DNA of 64,000 nucleotides from Lachnospiraceae bacterium (GCA_017482205.1 JAFUNK010000024.1:239861-303860), one strand, 5' to 3'; numbered from the stretch's first letter, positions 9,046-18,452 are shown. Program-made: numbers and translations. The notes: generated from the letters alone by a model not told the origin.

Positions 9046-10341
9046 ATGAAAAAAGTATATACATGCTTTTGTACAGATGTAATTCACGAAGGACATTTGA
9101 ATATATTACGGGAAGCCGCAAAATACGGAGAAGTTATTGTAGGAGTATTGGCAGATGCTGCCATGGTTCGTTTTAACCGTTTTCCTACTATTTCACTGGA
9201 GCAAAGAATAGAAATTGTAAAAGCTACAGGACTGGCAGCCGAAGTGCTGGTGCAGAAAGATGTTATGTACGATGATATTCTTGGTGAGATAAAGCCAGAC
9301 TATGTCATTCATGGGGATAACTGGAAAGAAGGTCCCGAAAAGGCAATCCGTGAGAATGTGATTAAAAATCTGGCGGAGTATGGCGGAACATTGTTGGAGA
9401 TACCGTATACTTACAATGAAGAAGTAAAAAAGATAGATGATCGCATGAAAGAGAAACTGGCAATGCCGGAGTTTCGTCGTAAACGTTTGCGCCAGTTACT
9501 TACCATGCGCCCCATTGTTAAGACATTGGAGGTGCATTCTGGTTTAACCGGACTGATTGCAGAGAAGACTATTGTAGAGAGCAATGGAGAACTTGACCAG
9601 TTTGACGCTATGTGGATATCCAGTCTTTGTGATTCCACGGCAAAAGGAAAACCGGATATAGAACTGGTGGACATGTCTTCACGTATTCGTACAATTGATG
9701 ATGTTATGGATGTGACGACCAAGCCCATTATTCTGGATGGGGATACGGGCGGACTGATAGAGCATTTTGTATACAATGTACGCACCTTGGAGAGAATGGG
9801 CGTTTCGGCTGTTATTATAGAGGACAAGACGGGACTGAAGAAAAACTCTCTGTTTGGAACGGAAGTAGAGCAGACTCAGGACAGCATAGAGAATTTTTCT
9901 GCAAAAATCCGTGCAGGAAAGCAGGCGTTGCGTACAGAAGAATTTATGATAATAGCCAGAATTGAAAGTCTGATTCTGGAAAGAGGCATGGAAGATGCAT
10001 TGCAGCGTGCTTTTGCCTATGTAGAAGCCGGTGCGGACGGCATTATGATTCATTCCCGAAAAAAAGAACCGGATGAAATTATAAAGTTTTGTGAAGAGTT
10101 CAGAAAGAAAGATAAGAACACTCCGATAGTAGTGGTTCCGACATCCTTCAACAGTATCACAGAAGAAGAACTGGCAGCCGCCGGAGTCAATATTGTTATT
10201 TATGCAAATCAGTTGACGAGAAGTGCATTTCCGGCTATGCAGGAGACAGCAGTAGAGATTTTAAAGAATCATCGTGCATTGGAAGCAGATTCCAGATTGA
10301 TGCCATTTAAGGATATTATACGTTTGATTGATGAACTGTAA
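9046..10341 (+). CDS. pepM: phosphoenolpyruvate mutase with N-terminal nucleotidyltransferase domain
   Basis: A 431-residue two-domain enzyme. Residues 1-135 are a cytidylyltransferase-like domain related to TagD and PCT, with HxGH at 14-17 ('HEGHLNIL'). Residues 150-431 are PEP mutase: 'DGDTGG' (231-236), the Mg-binding acidic cluster and the gating loop 'EDKTGLKKNSLFG' (259-271), whose EDK...KxNS pattern separates mutases from isocitrate-lyase-type lyases. It rearranges PEP to phosphonopyruvate, the first committed step of nearly all known phosphonates. Fused nucleotidyltransferase-PepM proteins are known from other polysaccharide loci, such as the AepX type in Bacteroides. The stop overlaps the start region of the next gene by a few bases. 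Confidence 0.93.
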   Translation: MKKVYTCFCTDVIHEGHLNILREAAKYGEVIVGVLADAAMVRFNRFPTISLEQRIEIVKATGLAAEVLVQKDVMYDDILGEIKPDYVIHGDNWKEGPEKAIRENVIKNLAEYGGTLLEIPYTYNEEVKKIDDRMKEKLAMPEFRRKRLRQLLTMRPIVKTLEVHSGLTGLIAEKTIVESNGELDQFDAMWISSLCDSTAKGKPDIELVDMSSRIRTIDDVMDVTTKPIILDGDTGGLIEHFVYNVRTLERMGVSAVIIEDKTGLKKNSLFGTEVEQTQDSIENFSAKIRAGKQALRTEEFMIIARIESLILERGMEDALQRAFAYVEAGADGIMIHSRKKEPDEIIKFCEEFRKKDKNTPIVVVPTSFNSITEEELAAAGVNIVIYANQLTRSAFPAMQETAVEILKNHRALEADSRLMPFKDIIRLIDEL

Positions 10342-10354
10342 TAAAGGTGATAAG

Positions 10355-11047
10355 ATGAAAGAAATAGCAATACTGATGGCAGCGGGTATGGGAACCAGAA
10401 TGAGACCATTAACAGAAAGTAAGCCCAAACCCCTCATTGCAGTGCATGGGAAGCCAATGATAGAAACAGTTATAGAAGGACTTTTGACAAGGCCGGTAGA
10501 AGAAATCTATGTTGTTACGGGATATTTGGCAGAACAGTTTGGATATCTGCCGGAGAAGTACCCGCAGGTAAAACTGATTTGTAATCAGGCATACAGCAGC
10601 AAAAACAATATTTCTTCTGTGTATGCGGCAAGAGAGTGCTTGGAACTAGGAAATTGCTTTATTTGTGAATCGGATTTGTATATTGCAGATCAGACAATTT
10701 TCCAGAAAAACTTACCTCATTCCTGTTATTATGGAAGGATGCAGGCAGGGCATTCTGAGGACTGGACATTTTTTGTGCAAGATGAGAGAATAGTCCGGGT
10801 AGGTAAGGGGGGCGATGATACCTACAATATGGTGGGCGTTGCTTATTTTAGACAGAAGGAAGCACTTACCTTAAAGGCAGAGATTGAAAAAGCATATGAA
10901 AACGAAGAAAACAGTCAATTGTTCTGGGACGAAGTAGTAAATAACAATCTGGACAAACTGCCTTTGGCGATTGAGCCGGTGGAGGATGGTCAGTTGGTAG
11001 AAATTGATACGGTGGAGGAGCTTAGAAGAGTGAATGAAAGCAATTGA
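10355..11047 (+). CDS. CTP:2-aminoethylphosphonate (or phosphocholine-type) cytidylyltransferase, PntC/LicC-like
   Basis: A 230-residue nucleotidyltransferase of the sugar-1-phosphate family: signature 'AAGMGTRMRPLTESKPKPL' (9-27), 'KNNISSVYAAR' and a C-terminal 'EIDTVEEL'. The short LicC-like form with this KNNISS stretch activates small head groups (phosphocholine or AEP) as CDP or CMP conjugates. Between PepM and phosphonopyruvate decarboxylase its most likely product is CMP-AEP. I choose the ATG at 10355 because AAAGGTG precedes it; an upstream in-frame ATG at 10328 lies inside pepM. It overlaps the next gene by 14 bases, so translation is probably coupled. Confidence 0.8.
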   Translation: MKEIAILMAAGMGTRMRPLTESKPKPLIAVHGKPMIETVIEGLLTRPVEEIYVVTGYLAEQFGYLPEKYPQVKLICNQAYSSKNNISSVYAARECLELGNCFICESDLYIADQTIFQKNLPHSCYYGRMQAGHSEDWTFFVQDERIVRVGKGGDDTYNMVGVAYFRQKEALTLKAEIEKAYENEENSQLFWDEVVNNNLDKLPLAIEPVEDGQLVEIDTVEELRRVNESN

Positions 11048-12167
11048 GTTACTGACACGGATAGAGAATATGGGGATTGAGGTAGTTGCAGGTGTACCGG
11101 ATTCTACCCTCAAACAGTTCTGTGATGGCTTGCAGTTGTATGAAGGAAAGTTCAGGCATTATGTGACCGCCAACGAAGGCGCGGCAGTAGGTGTGGCGGT
11201 AGGAACCTATTTGGCAAGCGGTAAGCCTGCATGCGTGTATATGCAGAATTCCGGTATCGGAAACATTGTAAATCCGTTGGTATCTTTGGCGAATAAGGAT
11301 GTATACGGTATCCCTATGTTGTTTATTGTAGGCTGGAGAGGTGAGCCGGGTATCAAGGATGAGCCCCAGCATGTTTTTCAGGGAAAAATCACCTGTAAAC
11401 TCTTTGATACGCTGGAGGTGCCTTATGCGGTGATAGATAAAGAAACAACCGTAGAGGAATTGGATACTATATTGAGAAGAGCAGAGGAAGCATTTTTACA
11501 AAATTGCCAGTTTGCCATTATTGTAAAAAAAGACACTTTTGCGGCGGATAAAAAATTTATCTGGGAAAACGGAAATGCACTGGTGCGTGAAGAAGTGCTG
11601 GGAGAATTGTTACAGGTACTTCCTTCCGATGCATGCATTGTTTCAACTACAGGCAAAATTTCCAGAGAATTATATGAGCAGAGTAACAAGCTCTGGGGCA
11701 ATCATGACTTGATGTTTATGACAGTTGGCGGCATGGGGCATGCCTCCATGATAGCGTTTGGTATTGCAGCACAGAAACCGGATAAAACGGTGGTTTGTAT
11801 TGATGGGGATGGAGCGGCTCTGATGCATATGGGAGCATTGCCGTTTTTGGCATCCCATGCGCCTGAGAATTTTGTGCATATCATAATCAATAATCAGGCA
11901 CATGAGTCCGTGGGCGCGATGCCTACTGACTGTCAGCAGACAAATTTTGCGGCAATGGCAAAGACTGCGGGATATACTTCGGCAGAGAGAATTACAGATA
12001 TGAACGGGGTAAAAGAACTGCGGAATAAGTTGAACTGTGTAGAAGGACCTGTGTTATTTGAAATTATGGTATCGCTGGATTCAAGACCGGATTTGTCAAG
12101 ACCTGCGGAAACCGCAAGAGAAAACAGAGAAGTTTTTATGAAAAAATTATCTCCCAAAGGTGAGTAA
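11034..12167 (+). CDS. ppd: phosphonopyruvate decarboxylase
   Basis: A 377-residue thiamine-diphosphate enzyme that decarboxylates phosphonopyruvate to phosphonoacetaldehyde, the exergonic step that pulls the unfavourable mutase reaction forward. N-terminal 'GVPDSTLKQF' and 'TANEGAAVGVAVG' carry the conserved Glu48 that activates the cofactor. The TPP/Mg motif GDG...NN is visible as 'GDGAALMHMG' near residue 257 and 'IINNQAHESVG'. The length matches single-chain AepY/Ppd enzymes rather than acetolactate synthases (about 560). It overlaps pntC upstream and ends directly against the next gene (TAA then ATG). Confidence 0.93.
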   Translation: MKAIELLTRIENMGIEVVAGVPDSTLKQFCDGLQLYEGKFRHYVTANEGAAVGVAVGTYLASGKPACVYMQNSGIGNIVNPLVSLANKDVYGIPMLFIVGWRGEPGIKDEPQHVFQGKITCKLFDTLEVPYAVIDKETTVEELDTILRRAEEAFLQNCQFAIIVKKDTFAADKKFIWENGNALVREEVLGELLQVLPSDACIVSTTGKISRELYEQSNKLWGNHDLMFMTVGGMGHASMIAFGIAAQKPDKTVVCIDGDGAALMHMGALPFLASHAPENFVHIIINNQAHESVGAMPTDCQQTNFAAMAKTAGYTSAERITDMNGVKELRNKLNCVEGPVLFEIMVSLDSRPDLSRPAETARENREVFMKKLSPKGE

Positions 12168-13241
12168 ATGGAAGAGATGAATGGTCGTAAAAGGGATGTC
12201 CCTTTTCTGAGTGTTGTAGTACCTGCGTATAATGTAGAAAATTACATAAAACAGTGCGTGGACAGTATTCTGGAGCAGAGTTTTACGGATTTTGAACTTC
12301 TTCTGGTGGATGACGGTTCCAAGGATAATACCGGAAGCATCTGTGACAGTTATGCGGCTAAGGATGACCGTGTAAGGGTGTTGCACAAGGAAAATGGTGG
12401 TCTGGTAAGCGCCAGAAAAGCCGGTATTACTGCTGCCAAAGGGGATTATATTGCATATGTAGACGGAGACGACTGGATAGCACCGGAAATGTTTGAAACA
12501 CTGTGCTCTGTGGCGAAAAAAGAAAGTGCGGATATTGTGATTTCAGATTTTGTGATTGCACAGGGGGAAAACAGAAGCTTTCTTTCCCAGAATATGGATA
12601 GTGGTTGTTATGACAGAGCAATGTTATGTGAGCAGGTTTATCCGTACATGCTATGTAAAAACGAATATTTTGACTTTGGTTTTCAGCCTTCTCTCTGCAG
12701 TAAGATTTTCCGGAAAAGTATTCTGTTGGAGAATCAACTGGCAGTTAAGGAAAAAATTAAACTGGGTGAGGATGCAGCCTGTTTTTATCCCACCATTCTG
12801 GAAGCGGAAAGAATCGTTTATTTAAAAGAAAAATATTTTTATTATTACCGCATGCGGGAAACATCTATTTCCCATGCGATTATACGGTCTTTTTATACGG
12901 ATGAGATATTGACACTGATAGAGCATCTGCAGGAGCGGTTTGGCAGACATAAAGAACTATGGCCGGCTTTGAAAGGGCAGCTTTGGTTGTATGCATGCTA
13001 TATGTTTGATAATATGATTACCCCCTGTCTGGGAATTAAGTCGCTGTTTTTGACTAAGAATTTAAGAAAAGAGTTTTCTGTTATCAGAAACACCCGGGTA
13101 GGAAAAGAAGTACTGGCTTATTGCAAAAATGTGAGAACCTCTTCCAGAGCCAAACGGATTCTGGGAGTGATTGAAAAAGAGAGTTTTGTCGGAAAAGTTA
13201 ATTTGTATTTATTTTTCAGATATGAGAAAATGAAAAGATAA
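12168..13241 (+). CDS. family 2 glycosyltransferase
   Basis: A 357-residue cytosolic GT-A fold enzyme. The N-terminus 'SVVVPAYNVENYIKQCVDSI' and 'LLVDDGSKDNTG' (about residues 44-55) are the classical GT2 opening. 'YVDGDDWIAPEMFE' supplies the DxD metal site. No transmembrane helix is evident, and the C-terminal third is basic and probably membrane-associated. It begins at the base after the Ppd stop with AAAGGTGAG upstream, so it belongs to the phosphonate operon and may add a residue that carries AEP. Donor and acceptor cannot be read from sequence. Confidence 0.88.
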   Translation: MEEMNGRKRDVPFLSVVVPAYNVENYIKQCVDSILEQSFTDFELLLVDDGSKDNTGSICDSYAAKDDRVRVLHKENGGLVSARKAGITAAKGDYIAYVDGDDWIAPEMFETLCSVAKKESADIVISDFVIAQGENRSFLSQNMDSGCYDRAMLCEQVYPYMLCKNEYFDFGFQPSLCSKIFRKSILLENQLAVKEKIKLGEDAACFYPTILEAERIVYLKEKYFYYYRMRETSISHAIIRSFYTDEILTLIEHLQERFGRHKELWPALKGQLWLYACYMFDNMITPCLGIKSLFLTKNLRKEFSVIRNTRVGKEVLAYCKNVRTSSRAKRILGVIEKESFVGKVNLYLFFRYEKMKR

Positions 13242-13266
13242 TACCTGAAGCATAAAGAGGTGAAGT

Positions 13267-14820
13267 ATGGTCTGGATATTAAAAGTATTGGACAATATTG
13301 AAAGCAAAATTCAAAGTAAGTTTCATTTCAAAAAATGGAGCAGTATGCAGCTTTTACAGGCGGGAGTTATCGGAATCGGCATTGTACTGCTGATACCGTT
13401 GCTACTGGTCGGATGCTATAATCATATGTCCGGTGATGACTGGTACAATGCCAGATTTGTATACCATCAGATAATGGAAGGTTCATTTTCTATATGGAAA
13501 ATGCTTCAGGATATTTGGGCGGATTTGGTTGATTTGTATACAAGATGGTCATTTACCTATACCGGCTATTTTCTGTGCTATGTTATGCCGGCAGGTTTTG
13601 GAGAGCAGTTTACCTGGTTGCATACTGTCATATTATTGCTGGGTACAGTTGCGGGGATGTATTGTGCTTTTGTAAAGATGTTTATGCGTTGCCTGTCTAT
13701 GGAAAAAGTACATGCAAGAATCAGTACGATTTTGATGATGATTCTTATGATACAATATATGCCGTCACCTTTTGACGGGTTTTACTGGTGGTCGGGCAGC
13801 GTCAATAATACCTTTGGATTCTTTATCTCTATCCTGGGACTGGCGTTTTTCTGCAAACTATATCTTGATGGAACGGTAGTTAAGACCGGAAGCTGGGTTT
13901 TGCTGGGCATAGGCTTATTCTTAATAGCAGGAACCAGTTACGCTTCTGTGTTGGTATTACTGTGCAGTATGTTTCTGGTTGTGATTGATGCATGGCTTTA
14001 CAAAAAGCAAAATAAGAAGCAACGGATTATCTTAAGTGGGCTTCTGGTATGGTTTGTACTCTGTATCATATTTGCAATGACGGCACCCGGAAACGGTGTG
14101 AGATCAGATGCGCTTACGGAACTGGGAGCGATTGGCTATTCCCCTGTCAAAGCCATTATTATGGCATACTTGCGGGGCTTTGAACTGATTTATGAAAGCA
14201 TTAACGGAGCCACTTTGGTTCTGATAGCGGCAGTGTGTGCTGTTGCTGCACCCTATGTCATTCGGTATCGGCAGAAATGTAAACATCCGCTTATGGTACT
14301 GGCTGTGACATACAGTATTTATATCACTTCCTTTATTCCTACGCTGTATGCACAGGGAATTGCAGGTGAACCCAGAGTCAGAAACATCCAGTACTGGTAT
14401 AGTATTATTTGTATTGTCATAAATGTATTATATTGTCTGGGCTGGTATCTGAATAAGAAAAACATTGATAAAGAAGCCCGGTCCTTGGTGGTATACAAGA
14501 CGGAAATCATAGTAGTGCTGCTTGCATGCAGTATGGTCTTTATGTTGCAGAGCGAGCAGGAACCGGCTTCCAAGTCTGCCTTAAAGGGCTGGCTGATAGG
14601 TGAAGTGCAGCAGTTTGATGAAGAACTGGATGCAAGAGAAGAACTGTATCGGGGAAGCAGAGACGAGGAAGTTGTTGCAGAACAGTTGAGTGTGATTCCT
14701 GCAATTTTTGACGGTTATACGGATTTGCGGGAAGCAACATTTTGGATTAATGATCATGTAAAGGATTATTATAAGTTAAAACGAGTATATTCCAGTATAG
14801 ATGGACAAGTAGTAGAATAA
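13267..14820 (+). CDS. polytopic membrane protein, DUF6056-like, possible GT-C glycosyltransferase
   Basis: A 517-residue protein with roughly 10-11 transmembrane helices from residue 28 to about 430 and a soluble C-terminal tail. An external loop after the first helix holds 'NHMSGDDWYNARFV', an acidic pair in the position of the catalytic Asp of GT-C glycosyltransferases that use polyprenyl-phosphate sugars. A second loop reads 'PFDGFYWWSGSVNNTFG'. I recognise it as DUF6056-like from the GDD and WWSGSVNN patterns; the match is from memory. It follows a GT2 gene and precedes rfbF. A flippase or polymerase role is less likely but open. Confidence 0.65.
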   Translation: MVWILKVLDNIESKIQSKFHFKKWSSMQLLQAGVIGIGIVLLIPLLLVGCYNHMSGDDWYNARFVYHQIMEGSFSIWKMLQDIWADLVDLYTRWSFTYTGYFLCYVMPAGFGEQFTWLHTVILLLGTVAGMYCAFVKMFMRCLSMEKVHARISTILMMILMIQYMPSPFDGFYWWSGSVNNTFGFFISILGLAFFCKLYLDGTVVKTGSWVLLGIGLFLIAGTSYASVLVLLCSMFLVVIDAWLYKKQNKKQRIILSGLLVWFVLCIIFAMTAPGNGVRSDALTELGAIGYSPVKAIIMAYLRGFELIYESINGATLVLIAAVCAVAAPYVIRYRQKCKHPLMVLAVTYSIYITSFIPTLYAQGIAGEPRVRNIQYWYSIICIVINVLYCLGWYLNKKNIDKEARSLVVYKTEIIVVLLACSMVFMLQSEQEPASKSALKGWLIGEVQQFDEELDAREELYRGSRDEEVVAEQLSVIPAIFDGYTDLREATFWINDHVKDYYKLKRVYSSIDGQVVE

Positions 14821-14835
14821 AGGATAAAGAAAAAT

Positions 14836-15612
14836 ATGAAGGTAGTTATCTTAGCAGGAGGGTACGGTACCCGTATCAGTGAAGAAAGTTATTTAAAACC
14901 CAAACCTATGATAGAGATTGGCGGCAAACCTATATTGTGGCATATTATGAAAGAATATTCCCACTATGGTTTCAATGAGTTTATTATTTGCTGTGGCTAT
15001 AAGCAGCATGTGATAAAGGAATGGTTTGCGGACTATTATCTGCACAACAGCGATGTGACCTTTGATTTTACTGCGGATAATAAGATGACGGTACACAACA
15101 ATGTAACGGAACCATGGAAGGTGACATTGGTGGACACCGGACTGGACACCATGACCGGTGGCAGAGTGAAGCGTATTGAGAAGTATGTAGGTGATGAGAC
15201 CTTTATGCTGACTTACGGTGACGGCGTATCCGATGTGGATATTGCGGATTTGCTGGCATACCACAGAGAGCATGGCAAAATTGCTACGCTTACAGCTGTC
15301 AGACTGGAGCAGAGATTTGGTGTGTTGGATATTAACGATGATAGCAGGATTACATCTTTCAGAGAAAAGAGCGTAATAGACGGTAGCCGTATCAATGCCG
15401 GATATATGGTATTGGAGCCGGAGATATTTAAACATATAGATGGTGATTCTACGGTGTTTGAAAAAGAGCCTCTTGAAAGAGTGGCAGAGCAGGGTGGTCT
15501 TATGGCTTACAAGCACGACGGTTTCTGGCAGTGTATGGATACCAAACGTGAAAAAGAAAAGCTGGAAGCATTGTGGGATAGCGGAAAAGCACCCTGGAAG
15601 GTGTGGGCGTAA
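14836..15612 (+). CDS. rfbF: glucose-1-phosphate cytidylyltransferase
   Basis: A 258-residue enzyme that makes CDP-glucose from CTP and glucose-1-phosphate, the entry step to CDP-3,6-dideoxyhexoses. It shows 'LAGGYGTRISEESYLKPKP' (5-23), the RfbF/DdhA version of the nucleotidyltransferase signature, then 'GGKPILWHIM', 'TYGDGVSDVDI' and 'EKEPLERVA'. The length equals the family's usual 257 or so. Its partners RfbG (19395) and RfbH (20537) are in the same run. Glucose-1-phosphate can come from the mutase at 60630. Confidence 0.96.
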   Translation: MKVVILAGGYGTRISEESYLKPKPMIEIGGKPILWHIMKEYSHYGFNEFIICCGYKQHVIKEWFADYYLHNSDVTFDFTADNKMTVHNNVTEPWKVTLVDTGLDTMTGGRVKRIEKYVGDETFMLTYGDGVSDVDIADLLAYHREHGKIATLTAVRLEQRFGVLDINDDSRITSFREKSVIDGSRINAGYMVLEPEIFKHIDGDSTVFEKEPLERVAEQGGLMAYKHDGFWQCMDTKREKEKLEALWDSGKAPWKVWA

Positions 15613-15639
15613 GACCCGGAAGTTTGAAGGGATAGCAGG

Positions 15640-17343
15640 ATGAAAGTTTCGGACTATATTGTAGACTTCCTGATTAAAAAAGGAGTCAGTGATGTATTTG
15701 GATATCCCGGTGGAATGGTTACACATTTGATGGATTCCTTTGAAAAAAGAAAAACGGAAATAGCGGCCCATGTAAACTATCATGAACAGGGGGCTGCTTT
15801 TGCAGCCTGCGGATATGCGCAGGCTAGCGGAAAGACCGGCGTAGCTTATGCCACCAGTGGTCCGGGGGCTACAAATCTGATTACCGGTATTTGTCATGCG
15901 TGGTTTGACTCTGTGCCGGCGTTGTTTATTACCGGGCAGGTGAATACCTTTGAAGCCAAAGGGAAATATGCGGTACGCCAGAGGGGATTTCAGGAAACGG
16001 ATATTGTGGGCATGGTACAAGGAGTAACGAAGTATTGTACCTATATTGACAGTGTGGAAAAAATTACAGAGGAGCTGGAAAAGGCGTGGAGAATTGCACA
16101 GGAAGACCGTAAAGGACCTGTGCTTTTAGACGTTCCTATGAATATTTTCAGAAGTGAACTGGAAGTTACACAGGAACCGGACAATCCAGAACCGGAGAGA
16201 GTACAAAACGAGGCGGAATTTCCGGAAATACTGGATGCCCTTAAACTGGCGAAACGCCCTTGTATTGTGGCAGGAGCAGGAGTTAGAACACCGGAGTGCA
16301 GAAAAAAAATTGCGGAAGCGGTAGCGAAACTGAATATTCCTGTAGTTACCAGTATGATTGCAGTAGACCTGTTGCCTGATGCGGGTGCAGACGGATATGG
16401 ATTTATTGGTGCCTACGGCAGTCGGACGGCAAATTTTATTGTAGCCAAGAGCGATTTGGTATTGACTTTGGGGGCAAGACTGGATGTGCGGCAGGTCGGC
16501 GGGAAAAGAGAAAATTTTGCACCGGATGCTAAAATTATCCGTGTAGATATAGATCCGGGAGAACTGACATATAAGGTCAGGGAAGGCGAGATGGATATAC
16601 AGGCAGATGCTGGGGGCGTATTGCAATATCTTGCGGCACAATGGGAGAAACCAGCAGATTATTTTGCAGAGTGGCTGGCTGTATGTGACAATATTAAGAA
16701 CTCTCTTGAAGGTATGGATGACAGAAACGCGAACCACCTGGTAAGGGCACTCAGTGATAAGATACCTGCAGAGTGTGTGGTGACTGCGGATGTAGGACAG
16801 AATCAGGTATGGGTGGCTCAGTCTTTCGAGGCAAGGCGGGGACAGCAGATTTTGTTTTCTGGTGGTCATGGTGCCATGGGATATTCCCTGCCGGCAGCGA
16901 TTGGTGCGCATTACGGAGCAGGTAAAACGGTTGTCAGCTTTAACGGCGACGGCGGTTTTCAGATGAATATACAGGAGTTACAGTTTATTGCAAGAGAAAA
17001 ACTGCCTGTAAAGGTAATTGTTTTTAACAACTATGCATTGGGAATGATCAGACATTTTCAGGAGATGTATTTTGAGAGTCATTTTTCCCAAACGGTATTG
17101 GGAAACGGTTATGATGTACCGGACTTGCAAAAAATAGCAGAGGCATATGGACTGGATTACTATCGGTATGCGACTGAACAGGAAATAGACGGAAAATTTA
17201 TGCAAGACAGTGGGCCGGCTTTGGTGGAGGTTGTGCTGGATGAACCGACCTATGTATTTCCAAAGTTGGAATTCGGAAAGCCCAATCAGGATCAGGAACC
17301 GTTAATTGACAGAAAAGAGTTTGACAGATTGATGGATTTGTAA
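15640..17343 (+). CDS. YerE-like thiamine-diphosphate enzyme (acetolactate-synthase family)
   Basis: A 567-residue member of the acetolactate synthase/pyruvate oxidase family: 'DVFGYPGGMVTHLMDSF' at the start, cofactor-activating Glu49 in 'NYHEQGAAFAACGYA', and the GDG...NN cofactor motif as 'FNGDGGFQMNIQEL' followed by 'VFNNYALGMI'. Nothing else for branched-chain amino-acid synthesis is nearby, and the gene sits inside a CDP-3,6-dideoxyhexose set. In Yersinia, YerE of this family adds the two-carbon unit of pyruvate to the 4-keto group of CDP-3,6-dideoxyhexulose to make the branched sugar yersiniose. I infer the same chemistry here. A plain acetolactate synthase is the alternative. Confidence 0.75.
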   Translation: MKVSDYIVDFLIKKGVSDVFGYPGGMVTHLMDSFEKRKTEIAAHVNYHEQGAAFAACGYAQASGKTGVAYATSGPGATNLITGICHAWFDSVPALFITGQVNTFEAKGKYAVRQRGFQETDIVGMVQGVTKYCTYIDSVEKITEELEKAWRIAQEDRKGPVLLDVPMNIFRSELEVTQEPDNPEPERVQNEAEFPEILDALKLAKRPCIVAGAGVRTPECRKKIAEAVAKLNIPVVTSMIAVDLLPDAGADGYGFIGAYGSRTANFIVAKSDLVLTLGARLDVRQVGGKRENFAPDAKIIRVDIDPGELTYKVREGEMDIQADAGGVLQYLAAQWEKPADYFAEWLAVCDNIKNSLEGMDDRNANHLVRALSDKIPAECVVTADVGQNQVWVAQSFEARRGQQILFSGGHGAMGYSLPAAIGAHYGAGKTVVSFNGDGGFQMNIQELQFIAREKLPVKVIVFNNYALGMIRHFQEMYFESHFSQTVLGNGYDVPDLQKIAEAYGLDYYRYATEQEIDGKFMQDSGPALVEVVLDEPTYVFPKLEFGKPNQDQEPLIDRKEFDRLMDL

Positions 17344-17377
17344 AATACTATATATAGTCGGGGAAACAGGAAAGCAA

Positions 17378-18442
17378 ATGGGACAGCATATTATCGAAGC
17401 AGATTTAGAGGATATTTTTGATAGAAAAATTCCGTGGGAGCGTTTGGAAAATAAAACGATTCTGATTACGGGTGCATATGGAATGCTGGCGTCTTATATG
17501 GTGTTTATGCTTATGTATCTGAATGAGAAGAAAGGAATGCACATCCGTATTATAGCGCAGGTACGTTCCTTGGAAAAGTTTGAAAAAAGATTTGGTTCTG
17601 TAACCAAATATCCTTATCTGCGAGTTTGTACAGACTCTCTGGATGAGCCATTACAGATAGAGGAAGATGTGCATTATATTATTCATGCAGCCAGTCTGGC
17701 TAGTCCCCAGCACTATAGTGTGTGCCCTGTTGAGGTGTTGAAACCCAATGTAATCGGGCAGTATCATTTGCTGGAACTTGCAGCCCAAAAGCAGGTGGAA
17801 GGTTATCTGCTTTTCAGCACCAGTGATATTTATGGTGTGGTAAAGGGCGTGGAGACCATAGGCGAAAACGATTATGGCAGTATGGATACACTGGATATCC
17901 ACAATTGTTACAGCGAAAGTAAGCGGATGGCTGAGGCTATGTGTAAGGCATGGTATCACCAGAAGCAGGTGCCGGTAAAAATAGTGCGGATTTGGCACAC
18001 CTATGCACCGACGATGGACATCGAAAATGACCCTAGGGTATTTGCTTCTTTTGTAAAGAATATTGTGCACAATCAGGATATTGTGATGAAGAGCGATGGC
18101 AGTGCCAAGAGAAGCTTCTGTTATATTGCAGATGCCATTGCCGGATATTTCACAGTACTGTTGTGCGGGGAAAGCGGGCAGGCTTATAACGTCTGCAACA
18201 CAGAAGCATTTTTAAGTATCGGGGAATTGGCAGAAAAACTGACAGAATTATATCCTGAAAAGGGACTGCGGGTAGTGCGGCAGGAGAGAAAAAAGGATGA
18301 TACCTATGTAGAAAATACGGTGGCAAACTATATACCGCCCGATAACAGTAAGCTAAAAGGACTGGGATGGTATGCGGCATATGATGTTTCTACAGGGTTT
18401 AAAAGAGTCATAGAAAGTATTTGTAACCACCAAAATACTTAG
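17378..18442 (+). CDS. extended SDR (NAD(P)-dependent sugar epimerase/reductase)
   Basis: A 354-residue Rossmann-fold enzyme. The nucleotide-binding motif is 'TGAYGMLASYM', with Ala instead of the third Gly of TGxxGxxG. The catalytic pair is in 'NCYSESKRMAE' (YxxxK with S-E-S), and 'RIWHTYAPTMD' follows as in UDP-glucuronate decarboxylase-like SDRs. It is placed between the YerE-like ligase and the GtrB-like transferase. In the yersiniose pathway a YerF reductase acts after YerE on the new two-carbon branch, so this SDR could be that reductase. It could equally be an abequose/paratose-type 4-reductase. Family sure, substrate inferred. Confidence 0.75.
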   Translation: MGQHIIEADLEDIFDRKIPWERLENKTILITGAYGMLASYMVFMLMYLNEKKGMHIRIIAQVRSLEKFEKRFGSVTKYPYLRVCTDSLDEPLQIEEDVHYIIHAASLASPQHYSVCPVEVLKPNVIGQYHLLELAAQKQVEGYLLFSTSDIYGVVKGVETIGENDYGSMDTLDIHNCYSESKRMAEAMCKAWYHQKQVPVKIVRIWHTYAPTMDIENDPRVFASFVKNIVHNQDIVMKSDGSAKRSFCYIADAIAGYFTVLLCGESGQAYNVCNTEAFLSIGELAEKLTELYPEKGLRVVRQERKKDDTYVENTVANYIPPDNSKLKGLGWYAAYDVSTGFKRVIESICNHQNT

Positions 18443-18452
18443 GAGAAGCAAA

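Noticed and set aside
14893-16020. Minus-strand open frame of 375 codons across rfbF and the YerE-like gene
   Set aside because: It spans two well-supported genes and their spacer, its translation is His/Cys/Arg-rich without recognisable domains, and no promoter or Shine-Dalgarno is present.
15640-17343. Annotation as a biosynthetic acetolactate synthase (ilvB)
   Set aside because: No ilvN, ilvC or ilvD nearby, and the gene lies inside a CDP-dideoxysugar set; YerE-like chemistry explains the context better, though it remains to be shown.
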